From the NCBI GenBank assembly GCA_037045155.1, contig JBAOIG010000003.1:1116001-1180000 (forward strand): a DNA stretch of 64,000 nt, written 5' to 3'. The translations under genes were made by a program, and so were the position numbers. This stretch comes from Thermomicrobiales bacterium. GTDB taxonomy: Bacteria > Chloroflexota > Chloroflexia > Thermomicrobiales > CFX8. Positions 10,729 through 19,272 of this stretch are shown here, one piece after another. The notes beneath the pieces were generated by a model, which saw nothing but the letters and a program-made list of their open reading frames with translations, made no database searches and had not been told where the DNA came from. How positions within the stretch are numbered: position 1 is the first letter of the stretch; each line of letters starts with the position of its first letter.

Positions 10729-12261
10729 ATGGAATATGTTCTCATTGCGCTCGCTTCCGCGGTGCTGGGCGGCGCCATTGCAGCATTGCTGACGAGAGCT
10801 CACTTGCAATCGAGCGCAAGCTCGATGGTCGGCAAGGCGAACCTCGAGGCGCAGCGCATCACTGAGGAAGCAGAAGCGCAGCGACGCGAAACAGTTCTTG
10901 AAGCCAAGGACGAAGCGATCCGGATCCGCAACGAGATGGATCGCGAGGTTGCTAACCGACGCCGCGACACCGAACGGATGGAGCGGCGGATCGAGCAGAA
11001 GGAAGAACAGTTCGATCGCAAGACCGAACAGGTCGATCGTCGGGATCGCAACCTGGAGCGTCGCGAAAAAGAGCTCGACCAGCGCGAAGGCGAGCTCAAA
11101 ACCTTTCAGGATCGCCAGGAAGAGGAGCTACAGCGGGTCGCCATGATGACGACCGACCAGGCCCGCGAGGTTCTGCTCCGGCAAACCGAGGATGACATGC
11201 GCGATATCCTCAATCGTCGGGTCCACGAGCTCGAGCAGGAGGCCAAGGCAGAAGCAGACCGCCGCTCACGCAAGATCCTGGCGACAACCATCCAGCGTAT
11301 TGCCAGCGACTACATCGCCGAATCGACCGTCTCGGTCGTCCCTCTCCCGAGTGACGACATGAAAGGACGTATCATCGGCCGCGAGGGTCGTAACATCCGG
11401 GCGCTCGAACAGGCGACTGGCTGCGACCTGATTGTCGATGACACGCCCGAAGCGGTCACACTCTCCGGGTTCGACCCGGTGCGGCGAGAGATCGCCCGAC
11501 GGGCGCTGCTCAAGCTGATACAGGACGGACGGATCCATCCGGCTCGGATCGAGGAGGTCGTCAACAAGACTCGCCTCGATCTCGAGCAGGTCATGCGCGA
11601 AGAGGGCGAGAAGGTCGCCTACGAAGCCAATGTCCAGGGTCTGCACCCGGATCTGATCAAGCTGCTGGGACGGTTGAAGTACCGCACCAGCTATGGCCAG
11701 AACGTCCTGGCTCACTCTCTGGAAGTGTCGTTGGTCGCCGGGGCACTGGCAGCCGAGCTCGGCGCAGATGTCAATGTCTCGAAAACGGCCGGCCTCCTCC
11801 ACGATATCGGTAAGGCGGTCGATCACGAGGTCGACGGCCCCCACGCCCTGATCGGCGCAGACATCGCCCGACGACTGGGCCGCTCGGCTCGGATCGTCCA
11901 CGCGATCGCCGCGCACCACGGCGAAGAAGAGCCACAGACGGTCGAGGCGTTCATCGTCGCTACCGCCGACGGCATCAGCGGCGCTCGACCCGGCGCCCGG
12001 CGTGAGATGGTCGAAACCTACATCAAGCGTCTGGAAGCTCTCGAAGCAGTCGCGAACTCGTTCGACGGAGTCGAGAAGTGCTTCGCTATCCAGGCTGGAC
12101 GCGAAGTGCGGATCATGGTTCAGCCGGAGAAGGTCGACGACCTGGCCGCCGCAAAGCTGGCCCGCGATATCGTCAAGAAGATCGAAGAAAATCTGGAATA
12201 TCCGGGACAGATCAAGGTGACTGTTATCCGGGAGACACGAGCTGTCGACTACGCACGCTAG
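10729..12261 (+). CDS. rny: Ribonuclease Y
   Basis: Membrane-anchored endoribonuclease that starts mRNA decay, 510 residues, normal length. In order: an N-terminal membrane anchor (LIALASAVLGGAIAALL), a long charged coiled coil (about residues 30-195), a KH RNA-binding domain with the GxxG loop in IIGREGRN (about residue 215), and the HD phosphohydrolase domain (LLHDIGKAVDHE, about 355; IAAHHGEEE). The RBS AAGGAG lies 9-10 nt before the ATG. Followed by a strong terminator hairpin. Its position ahead of spoVS resembles the rny-ymdB-spoVS order of Bacillus, without ymdB. Confidence 0.96.
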   Translation: MEYVLIALASAVLGGAIAALLTRAHLQSSASSMVGKANLEAQRITEEAEAQRRETVLEAKDEAIRIRNEMDREVANRRRDTERMERRIEQKEEQFDRKTEQVDRRDRNLERREKELDQREGELKTFQDRQEEELQRVAMMTTDQAREVLLRQTEDDMRDILNRRVHELEQEAKAEADRRSRKILATTIQRIASDYIAESTVSVVPLPSDDMKGRIIGREGRNIRALEQATGCDLIVDDTPEAVTLSGFDPVRREIARRALLKLIQDGRIHPARIEEVVNKTRLDLEQVMREEGEKVAYEANVQGLHPDLIKLLGRLKYRTSYGQNVLAHSLEVSLVAGALAAELGADVNVSKTAGLLHDIGKAVDHEVDGPHALIGADIARRLGRSARIVHAIAAHHGEEEPQTVEAFIVATADGISGARPGARREMVETYIKRLEALEAVANSFDGVEKCFAIQAGREVRIMVQPEKVDDLAAAKLARDIVKKIEENLEYPGQIKVTVIRETRAVDYAR

Positions 12262-12283
12262 TTCCAATCCAGGACACTATCTC

Positions 12284-12321
12284 GGAAACGCCGCGGTCAA
12301 TTGACTGCGGCGTTTCCTTTT
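12284..12321 (+). terminator. Rho-independent terminator after rny
   Basis: Long hairpin with outer arms GGAAACGCCGC / GCGGCGTTTCC around a palindromic GTCAATTGAC centre, followed by TTTT. It starts 22 bp after the rny stop codon. Confidence 0.85.
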
Positions 12322-12744
12322 CTCCACGCTCCGCGTGGTTGACGGTTCGAGCATCATGATGGTATGACTACCGTGACGCTGGGCCGTTGGCCGGTTGCGG
12401 TGGTTGGCGCACAACCACGCGCAAGCGCAACGGTATGGGGAAAAGCGTCGTTGGGGGATGGTGTAGCTCCACGTATCGCGGACGAATCCAATGCTGTCCG
12501 AGACGGCAGCGAGCGTCGCGAGGTCACGCTGGTCGATATAGCCAGCGGCTTCGGGCTCGCCTTGGCACATCCGTCACGACAGACAGCTTCCGAAAGATTC
12601 AGTCTCCCGCCCAAGCCACATCAGCGACGGAGGTAGAGGACTGGAGTAAACGAACAAACACGCACAAGCGCTCATGCTGCAATGCACGCTTCAGAACAAC
12701 GTTACTGGCACAGAACGGCATCGCCGTCCTGATGGAGGATTTTC
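12322..12744. other. Gene-free stretch between rny terminator and spoVS
   Basis: About 420 bp without a gene I can support. Open frames exist on both strands (for example 12364-12636 forward), but none has a convincing ribosome binding site, conserved motif or recognisable product. The last about 20 bases carry the spoVS RBS (GGAGG). The stretch probably holds the spoVS promoter and leader; no clear -35/-10 pair was found. Confidence 0.5.
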
Positions 12745-13188
12745 ATGGATCGGTTCTTCAGCAAGTTGGACCTGCGCGATATCAAGATCGACCCGGAAGC
12801 GAAGTTCCCGCCGGATGGCGACTCCCTCGCAGAAGCTGACTACAGCGATAATCACGCGAGTTGGGACGACGCCGAGAATGCCGGCGCGGCGACAACCCAG
12901 ACGATCGTCAAGGTTGAGCAGCGCAACGGCGAAGTCCTGAAGGTATCCGCGCGTTCCCGGCCCAGCGCCGTCGCTGGCGCAATCGCGGGCGTCGTACGCG
13001 AGTCCGGGCGAGCCGAGGTGCAAGCCATCGGCGCCGGGGCCACGAATCAGGCAGTCAAGGCGGTTGCGATCGCGCGTGACTACCTCCAGGAAACCGGCAT
13101 CGAGGCGATCTGCCTCCCCGCCTTCATCGACGTCACGATCGACAATGAGGACCGCACGGCCATCCGACTGATCGTTGAGCCGCGATAG
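12745..13188 (+). CDS. spoVS: SpoVS-like protein with N-terminal extension
   Basis: 147 residues. The C-terminal about 86 residues match stage V sporulation protein S (Alba-like fold), from VLKVSARSRPSAVAGAIAG through GAGATNQAVKAVAIARDYL to RLIVEPR. The first about 60 residues (acidic, Asp/Glu-rich) are an extension absent from the short Bacillus protein. The ATG is preceded by GGAGG at a good distance. SpoVS homologues occur in non-sporulating bacteria, so the name does not imply sporulation here. Its position after rny fits the conserved rny-spoVS neighbourhood. Confidence 0.88.
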   Translation: MDRFFSKLDLRDIKIDPEAKFPPDGDSLAEADYSDNHASWDDAENAGAATTQTIVKVEQRNGEVLKVSARSRPSAVAGAIAGVVRESGRAEVQAIGAGATNQAVKAVAIARDYLQETGIEAICLPAFIDVTIDNEDRTAIRLIVEPR

Positions 13189-13199
13189 GGCGCGTTCCG

Positions 13200-14060
13200 G
13201 TGACAAGCCCGCGTCCTCGCCGGGCGGATTTTCACACTCATTCGACGGCATCCGACGGAACTCTCGCCCCCGCCGATCTGGTTTACCAGGCCTCCCGGCG
13301 GGGGCTCACTATTCTGGCGTTGACCGATCACGACACGACGCTCGGGCTGGCTCCGGCGATGGCGGCCGCTGCCGACCTGGGCATCAGGCTGATCCCGGGG
13401 ATCGAGCTATCGACCGATGTCGAGCACGGCGAGATCCATATCCTCGGGTACGGTATCGACCCGGCCGACGCCACGCTCCAGACGACACTGGCGACCTTAC
13501 GACAGGCGCGCGAGTCTCGCATCGACCGGATGGTGGCGCAGCTGCGGTCTATCGGCATCACCCTGAACCGGGATGCGATCCAGCCAAACACGCCCGGCGG
13601 ATCGATTGGCCGCCCACATGTCGCGCGCGCAATGGTTGACGCTGGCTATGTTACGTCTGTCCCGGAAGCATTCGCGCGCTTCATCGGCAATGGCAGACCA
13701 GGCTATGTTCCCTCGCAACGGCTGACACCAGCCGAAGCAGTCCGCCTCATCGTCGCCGCGGGCGGGCTGGCCTTCCACGCCCACCCGCTGACGTCGCCCC
13801 TCTTCCCAGGCAATCTGGACGATCTCATCGCCGCGGGGCTGGCCGGCCTCGAGGCATATTATGGTGAGTACACTCCATCCCAATGCAAGCGGCTCGCCGC
13901 GATCGGGCGGGCGCACAGGCTGCTCCTCAGCGGCGGGAGTGACTACCACGGCGACCAGCTCAAGCACGGGCGCGACCTCGGCGAGGTAGACATCCCCGAT
14001 CGTGTGACGCAGGCGTTGCTCGCGGCACTCGCCGCTCGCACGCGGCACGGGCTGAGTTGA
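13200..14060 (+). CDS. PHP-domain phosphoesterase
   Basis: 286 residues with GTG start at 13200, 12 bp after spoVS. The polymerase-and-histidinol-phosphatase metal motifs are present: DFHTHSTASDG (residues 11-21), LTDHDTT, PGIELST, a central FHAHP and a late GGSDYHG. The family includes YciV/RNase AM, a 3',5'-nucleotide bisphosphate phosphatase and 5'-3' exoribonuclease, which would fit the RNase Y neighbourhood. The exact substrate cannot be settled from the sequence. Confidence 0.82.
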   Translation: MTSPRPRRADFHTHSTASDGTLAPADLVYQASRRGLTILALTDHDTTLGLAPAMAAAADLGIRLIPGIELSTDVEHGEIHILGYGIDPADATLQTTLATLRQARESRIDRMVAQLRSIGITLNRDAIQPNTPGGSIGRPHVARAMVDAGYVTSVPEAFARFIGNGRPGYVPSQRLTPAEAVRLIVAAGGLAFHAHPLTSPLFPGNLDDLIAAGLAGLEAYYGEYTPSQCKRLAAIGRAHRLLLSGGSDYHGDQLKHGRDLGEVDIPDRVTQALLAALAARTRHGLS

Positions 14061-14084
14061 GGCGTTCTTCGACTCTGCTAGACT
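14057..14084 (+). promoter_or_regulatory. Candidate promoter of the ispD-ispF-dtd operon
   Basis: TTGAGG (14057-14062), a 16-bp spacer and TAGACT (14079-14084), at the 3' edge of the PHP gene and about 88 bp upstream of the ispD start. Both boxes are near-consensus but the spacer is one base short of optimum. Confidence 0.4.
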
Positions 14085-14171
14085 GCCGCGCATACTCGTT
14101 AGCTCGGTCATCTCCGACCGGCGATCTGCCCGCCACGACGACAATCGCCTCCAGAATGGATCAGCTTCGCT

Positions 14172-14885
14172 GTGCATGAGGGAATCGACAACGAATCGAC
14201 GCTGCCTGCCGGGCCAGTTGCCGCGATTGTCGTTGCGGCCGGCTCGGGCACACGCTTCGGTGACAGTGAGAAGATCTTTCTCGATCTGGCGGGCCGGCCG
14301 CTTCTACTCTGGTCAGTGGAGCGCCTGGCTCGGCACCGGACAATTGAACAGGTGGTCGTGGTTCTCGGCGTACACACCCACGACCGCGGGAGAATGCTGC
14401 TCGATAGCGCAGGACTGACAGGTGTTGTGACCTGCGCTGGCGGCGCGACCCGGGCGGACTCCGCGCGATCCGGACTGGCGCGCCTGCCTGACGCCGGCAT
14501 CATCCTCGTCCACGATGCTGCCCGTCCCTTGCTGGACGCTACACTGATCGACCGGGTCATCGCCGCCGCTCGCCAGACCGGCGCTGCGATCCCGGTCATC
14601 CCGGTCAGCGACACCCTGCACCGGAGAGCGGACAGGGGTGTCTCTGGCGGGGTTGTCGATCGAGACTCGCTGGCGGCCGCGCAGACACCCCAGGCTGCGC
14701 GGCGCGACTGGCTCGCGAACGCGCTCAGTCACACCGGCCAGTCAACCGACGAAGGGGGCATGTTGCAGCAGGCTGGATATCCTGTCGCGCTGGTGGCCGG
14801 GGACACACGCAACCTGAAAATCACCTGGCCAATCGACCTCGTCATCGCGCGAGCGATCATGGCTGCCGGAGAGGAGGCTGAATGA
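14172..14885 (+). CDS. ispD: 2-C-methyl-D-erythritol 4-phosphate cytidylyltransferase
   Basis: Third enzyme of the MEP isoprenoid pathway: transfers CMP from CTP to methylerythritol phosphate. 237 residues. The nucleotide-binding start VVAAGSGTRFG and the following Lys (SEKIFLDL) match the family, as do LVHDAARPL and QTPQAARR. The start is GTG at 14172; the leading about 14 residues are poorly conserved and no strong RBS is visible, so the true start could be slightly later. The stop overlaps ispF by 4 bases, which suggests translational coupling of consecutive pathway steps (IspE is not here). Confidence 0.93.
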   Translation: MHEGIDNESTLPAGPVAAIVVAAGSGTRFGDSEKIFLDLAGRPLLLWSVERLARHRTIEQVVVVLGVHTHDRGRMLLDSAGLTGVVTCAGGATRADSARSGLARLPDAGIILVHDAARPLLDATLIDRVIAAARQTGAAIPVIPVSDTLHRRADRGVSGGVVDRDSLAAAQTPQAARRDWLANALSHTGQSTDEGGMLQQAGYPVALVAGDTRNLKITWPIDLVIARAIMAAGEEAE

Positions 14886-15364
14886 TTCGCGTCGGTATCG
14901 GCTACGATATTCATCGCTATGCCGCCGGCCGGCGCATGGTGCTCTGCGGAGTGGAGTTCCTCGACGAGGAGGGGCTCGAAGGTCATTCCGACGCCGACGC
15001 AGCGCTGCACGCCGTGACCGACGCGATTCTCGGCGCGGCCGGCATGGGCGACATCGGGGACCACTTCCCGCCGGGTGTTGAGGCGTGGCGCGACGCCGAT
15101 AGCGGCCGGCTGCTGGAACTGGCGATCGACATCGTTCGATCGCGCTTCACGTTGGTGAATATCGACCTGACGATCATCGGCGAGCGCCCCAAGGTGGCGC
15201 CCCGCCGCGCCGACATGCGCATACGACTAGCAACGCTCACGGGATTGCCGGCCGAGCGTGTCAACATCAAGGCAACGACGAACGAACAACTGGGGGCGAT
15301 TGGCCGCGGCGAAGGGCTCGCCGCGCTGGCCGTCGCGCTGCTGGAGGAGCGGACAGGGACATGA
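14882..15364 (+). CDS. ispF: 2-C-methyl-D-erythritol 2,4-cyclodiphosphate synthase
   Basis: MEP-pathway enzyme that cyclises the CDP-methylerythritol 2-phosphate intermediate with release of CMP. 160 residues, normal size. The metal ligands Asp and His lie in GYDIHRY (residues 7-13) and the third ligand in GHSDADAALHAVTDAILGA. NIKATTNEQLG and GRGEGLAALAVALL match the C-terminal family motifs. It overlaps ispD (4 bases) upstream and dtd (4 bases) downstream. Confidence 0.95.
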   Translation: MIRVGIGYDIHRYAAGRRMVLCGVEFLDEEGLEGHSDADAALHAVTDAILGAAGMGDIGDHFPPGVEAWRDADSGRLLELAIDIVRSRFTLVNIDLTIIGERPKVAPRRADMRIRLATLTGLPAERVNIKATTNEQLGAIGRGEGLAALAVALLEERTGT

Positions 15365-15813
15365 GAGCGGTCGTCCAGCGAGTGCGACGGGCGTCGGTCA
15401 ATGTCGGCGACGAGCGAGTTGCGGAAATCGGCCACGGGCTGTTGGTCCTGCTCGGCGTCCACACCGGGGATACTGCGGCGGAAGGACGACAACTGGCCGC
15501 GAAGATCGCCAACCTGCGGATCTTTGCCGATGAGGCCGGCAAGATGAATCTTTCAGCGCTCGATCTGGGGCTGGAGATCCTCGTTGTCTCTCAGTTCACC
15601 CTCTATGGCGATGTTCGCAAAGGGCGTCGTCCGTCGTTTGTCACCGCTGCGCCGCCCGATATTGCCTCGCCGTTGGTCGATCTCGTCGCCGCCGAGTGTC
15701 GGGCATTCGGGCTGGCGGTTTCCACCGGTGTTTTCGGAGCTGAGATGCAGATCGGGCTCGTCAACGACGGGCCAGTGACGATCTGGATCGACACCACCAA
15801 CCTCCCTCGCTAA
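15361..15813 (+). CDS. dtd: D-aminoacyl-tRNA deacylase
   Basis: Proofreading enzyme that hydrolyses D-aminoacyl-tRNA (and Gly-tRNA-Ala). 150 residues. The start MRAVVQRVRRASV, the SQFTLYGD motif, and the Gly-cis-Pro motif in LVNDGPVT are all characteristic. The usual AAPP stretch appears as FVTAAPPDIA. The start codon lies within the ispF 3' end (ATGA overlap), so it is probably coupled to the isoprenoid genes. Confidence 0.94.
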   Translation: MRAVVQRVRRASVNVGDERVAEIGHGLLVLLGVHTGDTAAEGRQLAAKIANLRIFADEAGKMNLSALDLGLEILVVSQFTLYGDVRKGRRPSFVTAAPPDIASPLVDLVAAECRAFGLAVSTGVFGAEMQIGLVNDGPVTIWIDTTNLPR

Positions 15814-15837
15814 CAGGAAGACCGGGGGCAACAACCG

Positions 15838-16182
15838 ATGACGCGCGACGATGAACAACCCGATGCTGGGGCCGACGATCTTCCTGAGTGGCTTCGTGAG
15901 AAGCCAGGCGCCGCTGGCGACATCAACCTGCCGGACTGGCTCGATATGCCGGAGGATGAGGACGAGCTCGACCTCGCCCGCGACCGTCAGCCGCCCGATA
16001 TCGCCGTCCCGCGAGTCTCGCCGGCCTGGGTCGTGCGCGAACCCGCATCTGAGGATTCGCCGTTGCCGCCGAGCGGGCCGGCCAATGTCATGCCCCGATC
16101 CCGGCGACTGTTGCCGGGAATCGCGCTCGCGGCAGTGTTGATCATCGTGATGCTACTCGTCGGTTGGCAGCTTCTCGCGTGA
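15838..16182 (+). CDS. Hypothetical acidic protein with LPxWL motifs and C-terminal membrane anchor
   Basis: 114 residues, unrecognised family. The N-terminal two thirds are acidic and disorder-prone and contain two LPxWL-type motifs (DLPEWL, NLPDWL). The C-terminus is one membrane segment (GIALAAVLIIVMLLVGWQLL). LPxWL-bearing anchored proteins recur, to my knowledge, in Chloroflexota; their role is not established. The stop codon overlaps the GTG of the next gene (GTGA), so the two products are probably made together. Confidence 0.6.
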   Translation: MTRDDEQPDAGADDLPEWLREKPGAAGDINLPDWLDMPEDEDELDLARDRQPPDIAVPRVSPAWVVREPASEDSPLPPSGPANVMPRSRRLLPGIALAAVLIIVMLLVGWQLLA

Positions 16183-17216
16183 CAGTCGGCGATCTTTCGG
16201 CGCGAGGATTAGCGCTGGTCATCGATATCGCCGACGACGCACTCCGCGGTGTTCTCCTGGCGCGCGTCGAGGGGCAGGCTCGATTCATCACGTCTGCACG
16301 ATGCGAGCGACACCCATCACTCTCCGCGACGGTTGAGCTTCTGTCGGAGCAGCTGGCCATCCAGACAGGTCTCGCCGTCGCGGATATCCAGAGGGATCCA
16401 CTCTTCGTCTCTACGAACCCCGACGATCTGACCAATCGGTCGCTAGCCGTCTCCGATCGCCTGTCGATCATCGAGCAGTCCTGCGCGGCAGCCGCTCAGA
16501 TACGTGACGAGCCAGTCGGGTATCTCGAATCGCGGCTCGCAGATGGACAAGTCGTCGTCGTTCGCGCGACCCCATCGGGCCGGCCAGAAATCCATACGAA
16601 ACCGGTTTCAGCGCCAAGGCCCGGCGATCCGTCCGCTGCGCTCGCGGCTCAGATCGAAGAGATCCGCCTCGTGTGGAGGGCAACCGGTGGGGGCGTCGGC
16701 CTGCTCATCGCCGGTGAGCCATTCTTGACCATGGAACCCAGCCTCGTGTTGCTGACGCTGGCTGACAGCGTTGTTCCAGCCAGCGAGCAGATGGATATCG
16801 TCATCGACGCTGACGGACTGGCGCCTGTCGCCGGATTGCTCGCAGACGAGGCGCTTGTTTCCGTCGTCCAGCACGATCTGCTACTCCCATACGGGCGCGT
16901 GCTGACAGTGCGTGGCGCTGGGGAGTCCGGGACGCTCGCTATCAGGGGGGCAGTCACCTACGCCGCGACGGTGCGGGCCAGGTTCAGCCTGTCGTGGGGT
17001 GGCGTTCGACGAATCGCGCCGAAGTCGCGGCAGGGCGGAACCATCACGATTGCCGGACAACCTGGCGCGACGATCAACGGTCAGCGAATCTATGAGGTCG
17101 ACACGACGGCGCTTGGCAAGGCCGGCCTGCTTGTGGATGCCCGTGACCCGGAGCGTATACCGGCGGCGAATCCAGACCTGCATGTGTCCTGGCTCGCGGA
17201 AGCCGCAGAACTCTGA
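16179..17216 (+). CDS. Uncharacterised protein, weakly GlmL/MutL (ASKHA)-like
   Basis: 345 residues from GTG 16179, translationally coupled to the preceding anchored protein. I see only a weak resemblance to the GlmL/MutL proteins often annotated next to glutamate mutase. The N-terminus (LALVIDIADDALRGVLLARV) resembles an ASKHA phosphate-1 segment, but the usual DxGSTTT residues are not kept. The C-terminal part (ending around GLLVDARDPE) resembles the tail of those proteins. If the relationship is right, the nucleotide-binding residues are degenerate. Function unknown. A strong hairpin follows the stop. Confidence 0.45.
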   Translation: MTVGDLSARGLALVIDIADDALRGVLLARVEGQARFITSARCERHPSLSATVELLSEQLAIQTGLAVADIQRDPLFVSTNPDDLTNRSLAVSDRLSIIEQSCAAAAQIRDEPVGYLESRLADGQVVVVRATPSGRPEIHTKPVSAPRPGDPSAALAAQIEEIRLVWRATGGGVGLLIAGEPFLTMEPSLVLLTLADSVVPASEQMDIVIDADGLAPVAGLLADEALVSVVQHDLLLPYGRVLTVRGAGESGTLAIRGAVTYAATVRARFSLSWGGVRRIAPKSRQGGTITIAGQPGATINGQRIYEVDTTALGKAGLLVDARDPERIPAANPDLHVSWLAEAAEL

Positions 17217-17242
17217 ACAGCATCGTCTGGTGGCCAGACACG

Positions 17243-17276
17243 AGCGGCCCGTTCTCCGGTTGGAGAACGGGCCGCT
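17243..17276 (+). terminator. Hairpin terminator between convergent genes
   Basis: Perfect 15-bp stem AGCGGCCCGTTCTCC / GGAGAACGGGCCGCT with a GGTT loop, followed by TTTC on the plus strand. It lies 26 bp after the GlmL-like gene and 27 bp before the dnaK stop, so it may serve both strands, but only the plus side has a short T run. Confidence 0.75.
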
Positions 17277-17303
17277 TTCGTCAGCGATTAATGGTAGCGG
17301 GGA

Positions 17304-19217
17304 TCAGCCGACCTCGCGGAATTCGCCCTCGACGGTCGTCTCGTCCTCGTTCTTGGCCTGCGGTTCCTCGGAGGCGCCATCCGGGCCGGCCTCGTGGCCA
17401 GCGGCCTCCGCCTGCTCGTACATCGACGCGCCAGCCTTCGAGAGTGTCTCGTTCATTTCATCGTAGGCTGACCGCAGCCGATCGATGTTCTCGGGGTCGT
17501 TGGCCAGGATATCGCGGACTGTGGCGACCTTCTGCTCGAGGTCGAGCTTGACGTCGCTGGAAACTTTGTCGCCGTAGTCCGAGAGTGTCCGCTCGGCCTG
17601 GTAGACCATCGCCTCGGCCTGGTTGCGGAACTCGATCGCCTCGCGCCGGGTTCGATCCTCCGTCGCGTGCGACTCGGCCTCCTTGACCATCCGGTCGATC
17701 TCGTCCTTGTTCAGGCCGCTCGACGCGGTGATCGTCACCTTCTGCTCCCGACCAGTTGCCTGATCCTTGGCCGAGACGTTCAGGATCCCGTTGGCGTCGA
17801 TATCGAAGGTCACCTCGATCTTGGGGATTCCCCGCGGCGCGGGAGGAATGCCGTCCAGGATGAAGCGAGCCAGCGTCTTGTTGTCGGCCGCCATCGGCCG
17901 TTCCCCCTGGGTGACGTGGATCTCGACCTGGCCCTGGCTGTCCGAGGCGGTCGTGAAGATCTGGCCCTTGCGAGTCGGAATCGTCGTGTTGCGCTCGATC
18001 AGCGCGGTGGACACCCCGCCGAGCGTCTCGATCGACAGTGTCAGCGGAGTGACATCCAGCAGCAGGATGTCTTTCACCTCACCGCCGAGGACGCCAGCCT
18101 GAATTGCCGCGCCAACCGCGACAACCTCATCCGGGTTGATGCCCTTGTGCGGCTCCTTGCCAAAGAAGTCCGTTACCGCCTTCTGAATAGCCGGCATGCG
18201 GATCTGGCCACCGACGAGCAGGATCTCGTCGACATCGCTCTTGCTCAGCCCAGCGTCCTTGAGGGCGGCATCCATCGGCCCGACAGTGCGCTTGATCAGA
18301 TCGTCGACCAGCTGCTCCAGCCGCGAACGCGTCAGTGTGACGTTGAGGTGCTTCGGGCCACTGGCGTCGGCGGTGATGAACGGCAGGTTGATGTCGGTCT
18401 GCTGGGTCGAAGACAACTCGATCTTCGCCTTTTCTGCGGCCTCCTTGAGCCGTTGCAGCGCCATCCGGTCGCTGCGCAGATCGATGCCTTCCTGCTTCTT
18501 GAACTCGTCCGCGAGCCAGTCGATGACGCGCTGGTCGAAGTCGTCACCCCCAAGGTGGGTATCACCGTTGGTCGCGAGGACCTGGAAGACGCCCTCGGAG
18601 AGGTCGAGGATCGAGATGTCGTAAGTGCCGCCGCCGAGGTCGTAGACGGCGATCTTCTCGTCGCCTTTTCTATCGAGGCCATAGGCCAGCGCCGAGGCAG
18701 TCGGCTCGTTGATGATGCGCAGAACCTCGAGGCCGGCGATCTGGCCGGCGTCCTTGGTCGCCTGTCGCTGGCTGTCGTCGAAATAGGCCGGGACAGTGAT
18801 GACCGCTTTGTCGACCTTCTCGCCGAGATAGGCCTCAGCGTCCGCCTTCAGCTTCTGCAGAACCATCGCGGAGATCTCGGCCGGCCGATACCAGCGGTCG
18901 CCCATCTTGATCTCAAGGCTGTTACTGCCGCCCTGGCGCACGTCATACGGGACGAGCTTCAGATCGCGCTGGACTTCCGGTTCGTCGAAGCGCCGACCGA
19001 TGAAGCGCTTGACCGAGAAGATCGTGTTCTTCGGGTTGGTGACCGCCTGGCGCTTGGCAAATCGGCCGACCAGCCGTTCGCCGTTCAACGACATCGCAAC
19101 AACGGACGGCGTCAGGCGCTCGCCCTCGGCGTTTGTGATGACTGTCGGCTCGCCGCCCTCGATCACCGCGACGACGGAGTTCGTCGTTCCCAGGTCAATC
19201 CCGATAGTTCGTGCCAT
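17304..19217 (-). CDS. dnaK: Molecular chaperone DnaK (Hsp70)
   Basis: ATP-dependent chaperone, 637 residues, full length. It begins ARTIGIDLGTTNSVVAVIEG (phosphate-1 motif) and has AVYDLGGGTYDIS (phosphate-2) and the peptide-binding domain with LLDVTPLTLSIETLGG. The C-terminal lid ends in an acidic tail. Last gene of hrcA-grpE-dnaK, 55 bp after grpE. dnaJ is not in the operon but at 54947, about 36 kb away. Confidence 0.97.
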   Translation of the reverse strand: MARTIGIDLGTTNSVVAVIEGGEPTVITNAEGERLTPSVVAMSLNGERLVGRFAKRQAVTNPKNTIFSVKRFIGRRFDEPEVQRDLKLVPYDVRQGGSNSLEIKMGDRWYRPAEISAMVLQKLKADAEAYLGEKVDKAVITVPAYFDDSQRQATKDAGQIAGLEVLRIINEPTASALAYGLDRKGDEKIAVYDLGGGTYDISILDLSEGVFQVLATNGDTHLGGDDFDQRVIDWLADEFKKQEGIDLRSDRMALQRLKEAAEKAKIELSSTQQTDINLPFITADASGPKHLNVTLTRSRLEQLVDDLIKRTVGPMDAALKDAGLSKSDVDEILLVGGQIRMPAIQKAVTDFFGKEPHKGINPDEVVAVGAAIQAGVLGGEVKDILLLDVTPLTLSIETLGGVSTALIERNTTIPTRKGQIFTTASDSQGQVEIHVTQGERPMAADNKTLARFILDGIPPAPRGIPKIEVTFDIDANGILNVSAKDQATGREQKVTITASSGLNKDEIDRMVKEAESHATEDRTRREAIEFRNQAEAMVYQAERTLSDYGDKVSSDVKLDLEQKVATVRDILANDPENIDRLRSAYDEMNETLSKAGASMYEQAEAAGHEAGPDGASEEPQAKNEDETTVEGEFREVG

Positions 19218-19272
19218 ATGACTTGTCCTCCTCAGAATGACTCCGGTGCGGCCCGCTGCCGTCCCGGCTCTG

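Noticed and set aside
12364..12636. Open frame in the gap between rny and spoVS
   Set aside because: No RBS, no motif, and overlapping frames on the other strand are equally long.
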